Assembly: GCF_005239225.2 (NCBI RefSeq)
Contig: NC_133302.1
Span: 8,713,991-8,777,990, forward strand
Source of the DNA: Populus alba
Lineage: Eukaryota > Streptophyta > Magnoliopsida > Malpighiales > Salicaceae
Reading direction: 5' to 3'
DNA length: 64,000 bases
In this document: positions 37,701 through 48,254 of the stretch, in pieces
Numbering within the stretch: position 1 is the first letter of the stretch
Layout: each line of letters begins with the position of its first letter
Translations under genes and position numbers: made by a program
The notes under the pieces: model-generated
Seen by the model: only the letters and a program-made list of their open reading frames with translations
The model's database searches: none
Told to the model about the DNA's origin: nothing

Positions 37701-38303
37701 CAAATTTATATTTTTATGCATGTAACTAACAGAAGTTGAACTGTTAAGATTTTGCATCCCTTTTACGTTGGATTCTTTTTTAAAATCTTGGAAGCTGTTT
37801 GTTTAAGAGCTATAGGGAAGCAATTTGTTAAAATTGGTTACTACATGTAGGCAAGAAACGATTAGGCAAATTTTTGGTTATAATTTTTAAATTATTGATT
37901 TCATGGTTATAATTTTTCAATTTTAAAAAATCATCATTAAATTCATATGTATTTAATTTTAAAATTTAATAGTTTGTTTTAAGTATCATAATTATATATA
38001 AAATTAATAATTCTAAAATAATGATTGAAGGTACAAGTAATATTATAATAACAAGTGACGGTTATTGATATTATCATTGATCACAAATCTAAATTTTATT
38101 AATATAATAATAAAAGATAATAAAACTCTAATAATTGTTTTTTATTATGATTGATTTGGTTATTTTTGATATTACTCTAAAGAATATTTGGGATATGAGA
38201 AAGAAACCATTTTTAAAAAAATGAAGTTTAATTATTACTTTGGTTCTCTCTAATTGGTTCTCTCTCCTCATTACATATTACAAAGTATCTACCGTCTATA
38301 TAT
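34751..38303. other. 3' flank of NB-LRR gene A, no confident gene
   Basis: AT-rich. The more complex part (36,640-37,880) has the look of former genic DNA and includes a small open frame at 37268-37387 (described separately). A C-run at about 36,763 differs from unit B. Confidence 0.5.
37268..37387 (+). other. Small open frame of 39 codons, identical in both NB-LRR units
   Basis: Starts MASTAIVCPKNNVLGAVLAL and ends DRGFIF. All 120 bases are identical to 47069-47188. The surrounding non-coding DNA is also highly alike, so identity alone does not show selection. No splice partner or known family was recognised; it may be a leftover exon. Confidence 0.25.
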
Positions 38304-41300
38304 CTACCCTACACATCTACCTTGTATCCAGATTGTTGGGATATGAGAAATCTTGGGCAACTCATAGCCATTCTCCTCTCTACAATTTTCTTCAAGATGT
38401 GGACAATTCCAAATCTGCAATTGCTTTAATTTGGAGAGGCGTTGAATGGCTGTTGAACTTGGTAGATACCTGAGATTCTTGCAATTGTCAATAGTAAGAC
38501 ATTGAAGAGAAGAAAGGTTGGCCAACCATTCTGGCAATGCTTCCTCTCCCTTGAAATCCTTTATTTCCAAGCTAGTAAGGGCAGTGAAGTGTTGAAGTTG
38601 GTGTGGTACACTCTTCAGTTTATCCCATCCAACTATTTCTAGGGATTTGAGGGACCCACTCAAGTTGAGGTGTTGGATTGAGTTTAAAACTCCAGCAGGA
38701 AAAGCCTCCATCTCCTCTGAGAAACCACCGATGCTCAATCTCTTCAGTTGGGTGAGGCTGCCTAAGCAATCATCCTCTGGGATGTCACTCAAACTAGGAC
38801 ACCAACTGATTGATAACTCAACAAGAGAAGACAATTGTCGTAAACCATGCCAATCAACACTGATGAGCTTATCACAACCTCCAATCTCTAAACTTCGTAG
38901 GGAAGACAATTCTTGTAAATCATTGATACGGATAAGCTCACTCGAATCACATATGTACAATACCTCTAGAGATGCGCAACATTGTAGTCCGCTTGGAAGA
39001 GCTCCCAATTTACACCCATCAACAATCACTTTCTTCAAAGAATTCAATTCTCGAAAATCACCAGGAATTGAGATCAACTCGTGGCAGTCCCCTATAACCA
39101 ATTCCACCAGAGCTGTGCAGTGTTGTACGCTTGGAATGGATGCCAGCTTTGGACAAAACAGTATCTCTAAAATTTGAAGAGACGTGAAGCCACGAAACTC
39201 ACCAGAAAAATATCTCAGTTCACCACATGATCCAATATCAAATTTTACAAGAGATGAAAGACCACATATCGGAATGCTTTTCAACTTGTCACACTTAAAA
39301 ATGCTCAACCTTTCAAGACAAGGAAATACTCGATCACCTTCTCCACCTGGTACCACCCATTCTTCAAGACCATCCATATCCTTCAAAGTGAGTTCTTTTA
39401 GTGCTGGAAACAGTACTGCTGCACTGCCACTGCTGCTGCTATAGAACTCCTTGCCTATACATTTTACAGTACCCATTCCATATATCTGTAGAATCTGAAG
39501 GCGAGGAAGACATCCAAGTGCTGGGAGTTGCCTCAACTTGCCACACTTATAAATGCTCAACCTTTCAAGATAAGGAAATACTTGATCACCTTCTCCACCT
39601 GGTACCACCCATTCTTCAAGACCATCCATATCCTTCAAAGTGAGTTCTTTTAGTGCTGGAAACAGTACTGCTGCACTGCCACTGCTGCTACTATAGAACT
39701 TATTGCCTAAACATTTCACATTAGGCATTCCACTCATCTCTAGAATCTCAAGGCGAGGAAGACATCTAGGTGATGGGAGTTGCCTCAACTTGTCACACTG
39801 AAAAATGCTCAATTTTTCAAGACAAGGAAATACTGCAACAACTTCTCCACCTGGTACCACCCATTCTTCAAGACCATCCATAAACCACAAAGTGAGTTCT
39901 TTTAGTGCTGGAAACAGTACTGCTGCACTGCCACTGCTGCTACTATAGAACTCCTTGCCTATACATTTTACAGTACCCATTCCATTTATCTGTAGAATCT
40001 GAAGGTGAGGAAGACATCCAAGTGCTGGGAGTTGCCTCAACTTGCTGCAGCCATTCAATCTCAGCACCGTCAGATTATTGAGTGGCAATGTAGACATCCA
40101 TGATGGGAAATATTCACCTCCATAACCCTTAATTGTCAAGCTTCTTATGTCTGGGTGAGGCTGCAGGCCTTCCAGCACATCCTCGCTATTGACACTACTG
40201 TTACCTTCATCATCACTCCATTCAAACACCAACTTTTTCATTCTTTTTCCACTCAGTTCTGCCTTCTCAGCTTCTTCTCTGTCTCTCACTTGCTCAAGCT
40301 TGCATATCTTCAATGCTCCTCTTAGTTCTTTCAAGCATCCCAGCTCTTCAACCATATGATCTGGACCCACAACAAAAAAAGGCAGAGTTTGAAGGTGTGT
40401 TAAGAGTCTCACCTCAGCTGGCACTAGCTTTGGATCATCAAAATGAAGATGTCTCAAGCTGACTAAATTCCTCATTTTCTTGGGAAGCTTTTCTAGTGAC
40501 ATGCAATAAATGAATCTTAATGTTTCCAAATGGTAGAGCTTGGTGATGGATTCCGGAAATGCTCTGATAGCAGTAACCGAGACATCAAGATATCTCAAAT
40601 GTCTCAGCTTGTAAATTGAATCTGGTAACTCTGTGATATCAGACCCTTGCAATTTGAGAGTTCTCAAGCTTTTGAATTTCCAAGACACCTTGAATACATC
40701 AACCATTGAGAAAACAGTTCGCAATTTTCTAGCATCAACCGCTGGAAATACTGCCTCAACATCCCCACGAGATATGAGATTTAGATGACGAATATGAGAT
40801 GCACCATCAACAGCCGAATCCTCCTCCAGATTTAACGCTACTGATTTTGAGACCTGTAATGCAAGATCATGCACAAGATCATGCATCTTGCAACTTGTTA
40901 CGATCTCACACTCATTCCTTTCAACATCTTGGAAAAAGGAATTTGCAAGCAAGTCATTGAAACACTTGTTGCCTTCGTCTTCCATCCTCCTATTTGATGG
41001 CCTGAGAAAACCTTCGGCCATCCAAAGTTGAATTAGCTCTTCCCTTTCAATTTTAAAATCTTTAGGAAAAATAGAACAGTATGCAAAACATTTTTTCAGT
41101 GATAGCGATGACAGGTGATCAAAACTGAGTCTCAATATATGCAAAGCTTCATTTCCATCACGGGACTCCCAAATTTTACTGTTTAGAATTGACTGCCACT
41201 CCTGTGTCTCCATTTGGCTCAATGTTCCTCCCAAAACATTAGCTAGCAATGGAAGCCCTCCACATTTCTTTGCAATCTCTTGTCCAATAGACTCCAAGTC

Positions 41301-42347
41301 TGAAGCCATTGATGCTCCTCCACCCCCATTCACCTTTTGCTTGATAATTGACCAACATTGATTCTCTGACAGTCTCCATGGCTCGTGCTGACTCCCAGGA
41401 CAAGTCTTCAATATCATGCTTGCTACTACCTCAAGGCGGGTTGTAACAACAACTGCATTCCCATTCTTGTCTTTAATTTTTAACAATCCCTCCTTCAAAC
41501 CAGCCCACTTATCATGGTCTTCATTCCACACATCATCAAGAACAAGAAGAAATGTTTTCTTTTCCAGCTCTTTCTTGAGGTTTTCAAGAATTGCATCAAG
41601 ATTGTCCACCGAGCCAGTAGTTTTATCAATCTTTTGCAACATCTCTCGTAGAATCTTCACTTCATCAAAATGGTTAGAAACACAAACCCATATTGTTACA
41701 TCAAAAAGCTTTCTGTCCTTGACTTCTTGGAAAACCTTTTTTGCTATAGTAGTCTTTCCAAGGCCAGCCATCCCCACTATTGGGACAACTGAAAGGGCGT
41801 GTTGGGATTTGGTCATGCTAGTCAACAATTCCACAACTTCAGAGACATCATTCTCCCTTCCTACTACAACTGCTGAGCTGTCAAGGATGGAATCTGTCTG
41901 TCGGCGTGGATCCCGCCTAACTTCAGGTAGATTTCTCAACCCAAGACGAGAGCCAACATCCAGGATTTTATCCAGGGCTTCAATGATCTTCTGAACTTTC
42001 CGACCCATATTCAAACGGAATGCGGCAGGGTTGCGGGATGAAAAAAAGTCACGTACCTTTCCCTTCTTTTGGTCTTTTCGGAGAATCTCATAAGCAAACT
42101 CGTCTAGAACATCTTCAGCATCGCAAGCTACATCCTGTAGTTTCTCCAGCCAACCCCTCACAGAATCGTTTGTGACTGACTTTATTGCTGCATCTTGGAG
42201 CACATCTTTGATCCAGGTCAAGGATTGCTTGAGCTTTTGCAGCTGTTCCTCCAATCCCCAAGCAAGTCCGATCCCTTCAACAGCTATGGAACTCAACCTT
42301 CTCAAAGTCTCCTCTATGGCCAACGTAAGAAAAAGCTCTGCTGCCAT
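38304..42347 (-). CDS. CC-NB-LRR (CNL) disease-resistance protein, copy A
   Basis: Single exon, 1347 residues from the ATG of [20 protein letters not shown]; the 40 further in-frame codons upstream look like translated 5' UTR. Domains: Rx-type coiled coil (1-100, EDVLDE at 78-83), NB-ARC (about 160-500) with P-loop GMAGLGKTT (192-200), kinase-2 LLVLDDVW (267-274), RNBS-B VVVTTR, GLPL (364-367), [17 protein letters not shown] (420-431) and MHD (488-490), then LRRs to the end. All nucleotide-switch motifs are intact. This class acts in the cytoplasm or nucleus as an ADP/ATP-switched sensor of pathogen effectors that triggers the hypersensitive response; the recognised effector is not predictable. 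The LRR contains three 84-residue modules (39285-40040) against two in copy B. It ends [15 protein letters not shown]. Possible alternative: a recently silenced copy, but no disabling change is visible. Confidence 0.93.
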   Translation of the reverse strand: MAAELFLTLAIEETLRRLSSIAVEGIGLAWGLEEQLQKLKQSLTWIKDVLQDAAIKSVTNDSVRGWLEKLQDVACDAEDVLDEFAYEILRKDQKKGKVRDFFSSRNPAAFRLNMGRKVQKIIEALDKILDVGSRLGLRNLPEVRRDPRRQTDSILDSSAVVVGRENDVSEVVELLTSMTKSQHALSVVPIVGMAGLGKTTIAKKVFQEVKDRKLFDVTIWVCVSNHFDEVKILREMLQKIDKTTGSVDNLDAILENLKKELEKKTFLLVLDDVWNEDHDKWAGLKEGLLKIKDKNGNAVVVTTRLEVVASMILKTCPGSQHEPWRLSENQCWSIIKQKVNGGGGASMASDLESIGQEIAKKCGGLPLLANVLGGTLSQMETQEWQSILNSKIWESRDGNEALHILRLSFDHLSSLSLKKCFAYCSIFPKDFKIEREELIQLWMAEGFLRPSNRRMEDEGNKCFNDLLANSFFQDVERNECEIVTSCKMHDLVHDLALQVSKSVALNLEEDSAVDGASHIRHLNLISRGDVEAVFPAVDARKLRTVFSMVDVFKVSWKFKSLRTLKLQGSDITELPDSIYKLRHLRYLDVSVTAIRAFPESITKLYHLETLRFIYCMSLEKLPKKMRNLVSLRHLHFDDPKLVPAEVRLLTHLQTLPFFVVGPDHMVEELGCLKELRGALKICKLEQVRDREEAEKAELSGKRMKKLVFEWSDDEGNSSVNSEDVLEGLQPHPDIRSLTIKGYGGEYFPSWMSTLPLNNLTVLRLNGCSKLRQLPALGCLPHLQILQINGMGTVKCIGKEFYSSSSGSAAVLFPALKELTLWFMDGLEEWVVPGGEVVAVFPCLEKLSIFQCDKLRQLPSPRCLPRLEILEMSGMPNVKCLGNKFYSSSSGSAAVLFPALKELTLKDMDGLEEWVVPGGEGDQVFPYLERLSIYKCGKLRQLPALGCLPRLQILQIYGMGTVKCIGKEFYSSSSGSAAVLFPALKELTLKDMDGLEEWVVPGGEGDRVFPCLERLSIFKCDKLKSIPICGLSSLVKFDIGSCGELRYFSGEFRGFTSLQILEILFCPKLASIPSVQHCTALVELVIGDCHELISIPGDFRELNSLKKVIVDGCKLGALPSGLQCCASLEVLYICDSSELIRINDLQELSSLRSLEIGGCDKLISVDWHGLRQLSSLVELSISWCPSLSDIPEDDCLGSLTQLKRLSIGGFSEEMEAFPAGVLNSIQHLNLSGSLKSLEIVGWDKLKSVPHQLQHFTALTSLEIKDFKGEEALPEWLANLSSLQCLTIDNCKNLRYLPSSTAIQRLSKLKQLQIWNCPHLEENCREENGYELPKISHIPTIWIQGRCVG
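39285..40040 (-). repeat. Three tandem 84-residue LRR modules in NB-LRR A
   Basis: Three 252-bp units: the sequence TCTTCAAGAC recurs at 39361, 39613 and 39865. Each encodes [21 protein letters not shown], [19 protein letters not shown] and [11 protein letters not shown] blocks. The middle unit is the most diverged ([26 protein letters not shown]). Copy B has two units, both close to the outer ones. Confidence 0.95.
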
Positions 42348-42735
42348 ATTCTCTTGTTTTCTTTGGGAAATCAAAAGAAGAAAGATTGAGGTAAAGAGAG
42401 ATAAAGAATGTCTGAAAGTTGTGAAGTAGGGATGAAATGAAGTGTGTTTTGGAATGGGGAGATGCATTCAACTTGAAAGCAGAGGGTCCCTCCCTCACTG
42501 TATTAATTGATTGATTGCAGCTGGCAGCATCTTCCACGAACCACTGCTGTCAGATTAGTCATGCAAAGGCGAAGAAAATGGCCCTACCTTCTTATCTTGA
42601 GTGTCCAAATCCATGTGAGCCTGTAGACAACTTGAAAGCAGAGGGTCCCTCCCTCTCCCTATATTCTCTTGACACGCGCAATGTTCTGGATAAAGAAAAA
42701 AAACATTCAGGATAAATTCCTCTAATTAAATAGAC
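42348..42735 (-). promoter_or_regulatory. 5' flank of NB-LRR gene A with duplicated 27-bp element
   Basis: The sequence AACTTGAAAGCAGAGGGTCC plus CTCCCTC occurs twice, at 42470-42496 and 42629-42655, 159 bp apart. Just beyond the second copy lies a TATA-like GAATATAGGG on the minus strand (about 42,658-42,667), which would give a 5' UTR of roughly 300 nt. Unit B has the same arrangement (52192 and 52351). Element function is not known. Confidence 0.45.
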
Positions 42736-42738
42736 CTA

Positions 42739-43784
42739 GGCCTTGGTTATTTCTCGGAAAGTAGTTTCCAGTAAACCATTTTCCAAACTTTCCTGTGTTT
42801 GTTTGTCATTAGGAAAGTTGATCAACGGAAAACAATTTCCAGTCAGCAGAAAAAACTTTCTAGTCATCGAAAAACACTTTCCGGTCAACGGAAAACACTT
42901 TCCAGTCAATTTTAGTCAAACAAAAAATTGACTTGGTTTTTAGGAAATTGTTTTCCTTTTAGGTGTGTTTGTTTTCCGGAATGTGGTTTCCGGGAAAGCA
43001 CTTTCCAAACTTTCTTGTGTTTGTTTGCCAGTAGGAAAGTTGGTCAATGGAAAACACTTTCCAGTAAAAGGAAAATTTGGCTTGGTTTTCAGGAAAGTGT
43101 TTTCCTGAAAAATTTGAGGGGAAAACACTTTCCGGAAGTTGTGAAAGATTTAGAAATGTCATTATTTGCTGATTATATCAAATTTGATCCTCAATTGCTA
43201 TATATATTTTGTTTTGAATATTTATTTTTCAATTTCATCTCTTAAAATTTTATTTTTATATTAACTTTGGTATTTATTTTTATAATTGCTATTTGCTTTT
43301 TTCTTATCATTTTTTTATTGAAATTTTTTATTTATCAAATTTGATCCTCATTCTTTTGATTGTTACTTATTTTATTTGAAATAATTTATGAAATGTTGAT
43401 TATTATTATTTTAATTTCTTCATTTTTTTATTTTTTTTTTAATTTTTTAGATTTGATCCCTATTATTTTGATTATTATTTGTTTTATTTGAGATAATTTA
43501 TGAAATTATATATTTTTTTTCAATTTCATTCTCATTCAACTTTTTAATTTGTAAGATTTGTTCCTCATTATTTTAATAAACTTGAGAAAAATAAAATATT
43601 AATAAGTTATTTTCCAGCTCATTTTGCATGACATAACCAAACACTGGAAAGTGTTTTCCAGTTTATTTTTCATAACACTACCAAATATCGGAAAATATTT
43701 TCCCGGAATTCACTTTTCAGGAATTCACTTTCCCCAGAATTCACTTTCCATAAGGAATTCACTTTCCTGCAAACAAACGGAGCC
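42739..43784. mobile_element. Non-autonomous DNA transposon rich in GGAAAACACTTTCC motifs
   Basis: A 1046-bp insertion relative to unit B, which has a clean empty site (AATAGACCTATTTAACAT at about 52,450). It is flanked by CTA duplications (42736-42738, 43785-43787). Ends are GGCCTTGGTTATTT and, inverted, GGCTCCGTTTGTTT. About a dozen GGAAARYRYTTTCC palindromes lie near both ends. A 3-bp duplication with GGC ends suggests a PIF/Harbinger (Tourist-like) element, although CTA is not the usual TTA/TAA. It encodes no protein. Confidence 0.8.
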
Positions 43785-43839
43785 CTATTTAACATAAAAA
43801 TCAACCGTGATGGTGGTTAAAATCAACTGTACTTGGAAG

Positions 43840-44320
43840 TCAATTGTTAAAGCTTTTTTCTTTTTTTAAAGATGGGTTTATGCATCGGGTTGGTTATGAA
43901 GACATACCTATTTGGTATGATTGCTGGTTGGAAGGAGGTCCTTTGGCTTCTTGTGTTCTTTTTGTCAATATTATGGATGTTGATAAGCAGGTTGAGGATA
44001 TTTATGGAAAGATTACAGATTTGGCAACAACAATTCCTCTGGATCTTCAATATAAAATCAGGGTTGTTCCTATTAGTTAGGCATTTATCATGGCTTAAAT
44101 TCAAGAAGGATTTTTGTAATTCAGACTCTAAAGAAGTTAATTCGATTGTTAACAAATTTCAAAGGTGGGATTTCACGAATATATATACTTCGATTGTTCC
44201 TATTTGGGAAATCAAATGGTTGATGGCTTGAAGTTAGCATGTGAGGATCAACGAGGGATCTTTTTCCCTATAGTTGTCTAGTTTTCTTTATTTTCCTTAC
44301 TCTATATAAAAAAAAAAAAT
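43840..44320 (+). pseudogene. LINE 3'-end fragment (zf-RVT and RNase H region)
   Basis: One frame reads DGFMHRVGYEDIPIWYDCWL and EGGPLASCVLFVNIMDVDKQ, the region after the reverse transcriptase in plant L1-like elements. A second frame has FQRWDFTNIYTSIVPIWEIK, and MVDGLKLACEDQRG matches the ADGLAKxA end of the RNase H domain. A poly(A)-like run (TATATAAAAAAAAAAAATG) closes it at about 44,320. It is 5'-truncated, frameshifted and dead, and lies exactly in the spacer between the two NB-LRR units. Confidence 0.75.
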
Positions 44321-44551
44321 GTAAGAAAATGAAAACACACACATTTACATTTATTACAATTCCATAATAATCATAACAAGCACAAAATCATCCCAAATTT
44401 ACACAACACCTTCTGCACTAGGTTTGAATGATCAAAGGAGTTTCCTTAAAAAATAAAAACAGTGGTGGCACATGGTCTCTATAGCCATTGCCATTGGTAG
44501 TGCATGAAATCACATGTCATCGTCGAATGCCATCGTTTTTTTTTTTTTTTT
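44321..44551. other. Spacer between NB-LRR units
   Basis: About 230 bp with no recognised feature, ending in a T tract that meets the A-rich start of unit B. Confidence 0.4.
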
Positions 44552-47500
44552 TAATAAAGAAAAAAAAAAATTAAGATGAATTATTCATCAAATAATCACT
44601 GAGCTAACCTAATTGAATAAATTTGAAAAACTAATTGTATAAATCTAAGAATTCAAAAATACAACATGAATTTACTTTTTTTATTTGTTAATTGATTTTT
44701 AATATTAAATATTTGTGTTATATAACATGAATGTACTTTTTTTATTTTTCATTTTGGTTATAAAACTTTACTTTTTTATATATTTCATCCTTTTATGTTA
44801 TGTTGGATATATTTTATATGTTGAGATTTTCTTTTCTTCGCATATTCTTATGAATTCAAAGTGTTAATAAACTTTAAAAATTAAGGTAGAAACTAATTTA
44901 ATGAAATTAAATTTATATTTACATAAAAAATAATTTAAAGAAGTAGGACCATATTAAAAACCAAAAAAAACCAAATGGAGTCCTTCTCATTTTGGTCAAT
45001 AAATATTTACTTTATAAATTTTTAGTCCTTGTGGTTTTCATAATATATATTTTGATCATAAACTTCATTTGTTTAATGTTGCAGTCCTTGAGTTTGAAAA
45101 AATTAAAGAGAAAATCATCAATAAAAAAAGAGCAGGAAAAAAATTGTTGGTTTTTTATATTTCAATAACCAAAAAGTTATTTTTAGTGCTAATGTGTTTG
45201 TCTTTCGTGCAAATTAAGGTGGTTTAAAACTTTTATTTTGTTATAAAAAATAGATCGTACTTTATAAATATTTTTTTTATTTAATTTGGATTTTTGGACT
45301 AATTGAAGGGAGCTTTTAGATTAAACAATGGGTTTGATTTGATTTTTAAGATGTTTATTAAGTATTTCTCAAGATAAAAAAGGGTTTAAAAATAAATTTT
45401 TAGTTAAGCAATGGTTTTAATGTGGTCGAAATCTATACAACACACCACATATTATCTACCAAAATGGATGTCTTGTCATTGAGTTTTTATAAATAAAATA
45501 AAAAAAAACAATAAACTCATTAACATTTAATGAAGAAAAAAAACCTAAGTATATATGTTTGAAGTTAAGTGCACAAGTCCGATCTCTTAAATGAACCTCT
45601 TTTTATAGCCCTTTAGTCTCTCTTTTTTTTCTTTTTTTTCTCTCTCTAGATTTTGATTAAAATTTGTTGTAAATAAATTTAAAATAAAAGTAAATAATAA
45701 TAATTTTGCCATAGTATTTAAATAATATTATATTATTTAATTGTCATATACCCGAAAACATTTTAAAATGTGCGCATTAATATTTTTTTTTTAGTTTTTT
45801 ACATAACCTTGTTACCTTAATTAATTGTTTCCTTCTGTCACACGGAAAATATCAAGACATAATTTCTATTACATTTTTTTTTAGATCATGATATGATTTC
45901 ATTTAACAATAATGCTTCTGATCACAAAATATATTTTATTAAAATAAAAAATAAATCCATTAATAAAAAGAGAGTTTAGAATGAAAAATTTCTTGCTTAT
46001 TTTTTTTTTTTAAAAAAAACAATGCTTTTAATATCATGACAGTGCTTCTGAATAGAAAATATATTTTATCAAAAAATGTTATACTTATTTTCAAATTTTT
46101 TAACTTTTTATAAATTTTTATTTTAAATTTCATTGTTTTTTATTCAAAAAATGAACTACTAATAAATAATATGTTTATTCAAATAAAAAAATACATGAAT
46201 AAGAAAAGAATAATTAGTTTAACAATATATATATATATTTTTAGAATATCTATTTTGTTCTGTCTAGAATTTTAACAATTGTATATCTCATAAATATTTT
46301 TTTTAATAACAATAAAAAACTAAATAAAAATATATTTCAAACTGGAACGTGACATCCTAAAGGAAAATAACCAGTAACTAACTAAAACAAATAGAAGAAG
46401 AAAGAAAACGAATACGTTACAAGGTTAAAGTTCACACGATGATGTCTATCTTTTCCACCTTCGTTACCTTCCCAGACCTCTGCGCGCTCTGTTTTCACAT
46501 ATTTTGGCACTCTGCATCCACATTTTCCCTTGCTGCCATGAAAAGCTCCACCTCTTGTTCAAGGTTAGCCCCCCTCCCCATTTATCACCGTGTTTAAGTT
46601 TTGTACCCTTAAGAACCCAATGTCATTGTTGATACAGCTCACAGTTTTCAGCTACTAACTTAGATGATGCTTGTATTCTTCTTCCAATGTATGTAAATAT
46701 TTCTTGATGATTTTAGTAAATGCTTCTTTGATTCTTTTTCTTTTTTCTTCTTTGCACATGTTTAGCAATCAATCTTATCTTTAGTAATCTTTTCTTATTT
46801 TAGCAGAATGCATGTAAATGCCAATGCTGTGTCTGACTTAGACCGAGACCGTACCATTGAAATTTTGGATATATTGATGAGTTGAATGGCTCTTTGATAA
46901 CATGTAAAATTCGAATTGAAGGAACAAATTAGTGCCTGCAGCAATTGTAACTCCAAGTCGACTGGTTGGTTTGAAACAGAAGAATGAATAATTGAATGAA
47001 CAAATTAGTGGATGACTGATAGAAATTTATCATTCTCAGATTGAAATTGAAATTCCACAAACTGAAGGATGGCGTCGACGGCAATTGTTTGTCCCAAGAA
47101 CAATGTATTAGGAGCAGTTCTTGCGTTGCCAGATCAGGACTTGCAAGTGATGACAGATTTCATAGGTGACAGGGGCTTCATTTTTTGAAAATTTAGCCAA
47201 ATAGCAGAAAATTGAGATACATTTAGTCGATAAGGTCTTGTAGACAACAATATGGGAGAGTGATAAAGTCTTGTAGCCAAATGAAGCTAACTTTATTAAT
47301 TTAAAATGTTTACCTGAAGCTATTTTTGGTGTTGCTTTGGTTTTTCTACATCGGTATTTTATTATTCAAATCAGAGCCTCTATGTTAAGCAACAGAACTA
47401 GTGGTGAATAACTCTTTTTTGGAACCATTATTTGCAGCATTTTTCTTCCAAACTATTTTGTGCTTTGAGCTCAATAAAAAGGTTTAAACCAAATTTATAT

Positions 47501-47838
47501 TTTTATGCATGTAACTAACAGAAGTTGAACTGTTAAGATTTTGCATCCCTTTTACGTTGGATTCTTTTTTAAATCTTGGAAGCTGTATGTTTAATAGCTA
47601 TATGGAAGCAATTTGTTAAAATTGGTTACTACATGTAGGCAAGAAACGATTAGGCAAATTTTTTGTTATAATTTTTAAATTATTGATTTCATGGTTATAA
47701 TTTTTTAATTTTAAAAAATCATCATTAAATTCATATGTATTTAATTTTAAGATTTAATAGTTTGTTTTAAGTATTATAATTGTATATAAAATTAATGATT
47801 CTAAAATAATGATTGAGGGTACAAGTAATATTACAATA
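44552..47838. other. 3' flank of NB-LRR gene B, no confident gene
   Basis: Duplicate of the unit A flank, with the same 39-codon open frame at 47069-47188 and a GTTCAAGGTTAGCC insertion near 46,557 where A has a C-run. Confidence 0.5.
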
Positions 47839-47854
47839 ACAAGTGACAGTTATT

Positions 47855-48061
47855 TTTTTTATTTTTTATTTTTATTAACGTGGATGTCTGGGCCATCTTT
47901 TGCGAACCTCGACTAATTCCACGGGCCCTGAAGTTAACGACCATGTAAGTTTTCAGTGGCCATCATATGAACAATTTAGGGTTTAAACCTAAAACCACAG
48001 AAAAAACAAACCTCTTGATCCCAAGCTTTTACCACTACACCACCACACCTAAATGGTTAGG
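47855..48061 (-). mobile_element. tRNA-derived SINE, specific to unit B
   Basis: Flanked by 13-bp duplications AGTGACAGTTATT (47842-47854) and AGTGATGGTTATT (48062-48074); unit A has a single AGTGACGGTTATT. On the minus strand it has box A-like TGTAGTGGTAAAAGCTTGG, box B-like GGTTTAAACCC, and a 3' end GTGGAATTAGTCGAGG...GCCCAGACATCCACG with an A-rich tail. This end is shared with the SINE at 16121. Two mismatches between duplications suggest moderate age or a composite site. Confidence 0.9.
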
Positions 48062-48254
48062 AGTGATGGTTATTGATATTATCATTGATCACAAGTCTAA
48101 ATTTTGTTAATATAATAATAAAAGATAATAAGACTAATAATTGCTTTTGATTATGATTGATTTGGTTATTTTTGATATCACTCTAACGAATGTTGGGATA
48201 TGAGAAAAAAACCATTTTTAAAAGAATGAAATCTAATTATTGCTTTGGTTCTCT

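Larger units (their letters stand above)
34751..43830. repeat. NB-LRR tandem repeat unit A
   Basis: Long direct repeat of about 44,552-52,494. Homology begins in an A-rich tract (AATAAAGAAAAAAAA) and ends at GGTTAAAAT. The unit holds about 3.5 kb of AT-rich downstream DNA, the CNL gene, and its upstream region. Unit-specific differences are a MITE at 42739-43784 (absent in B), an extra LRR module, and about 50 bp near 35,765-35,815 that B lacks. Confidence 0.92.

Noticed and set aside
41416..41994. 192-codon plus-strand frames antisense to the CNL genes (also 51139-51717)
   Set aside because: Shadow frames opposite the NB-ARC coding sequence, present in both copies only because the sense strand is conserved.
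42348..42467. N-terminal extension of the CNL frames (40 codons in A, 63 in B)
   Set aside because: The two extensions differ through a frameshift and lack family similarity, while both genes share [10 protein letters not shown] at the usual CNL start.
43872..44231. 119-codon frame as a separate gene
   Set aside because: It overlaps the LINE zf-RVT frame and includes pieces of the LINE RNase H region; it is a frame of a dead LINE.
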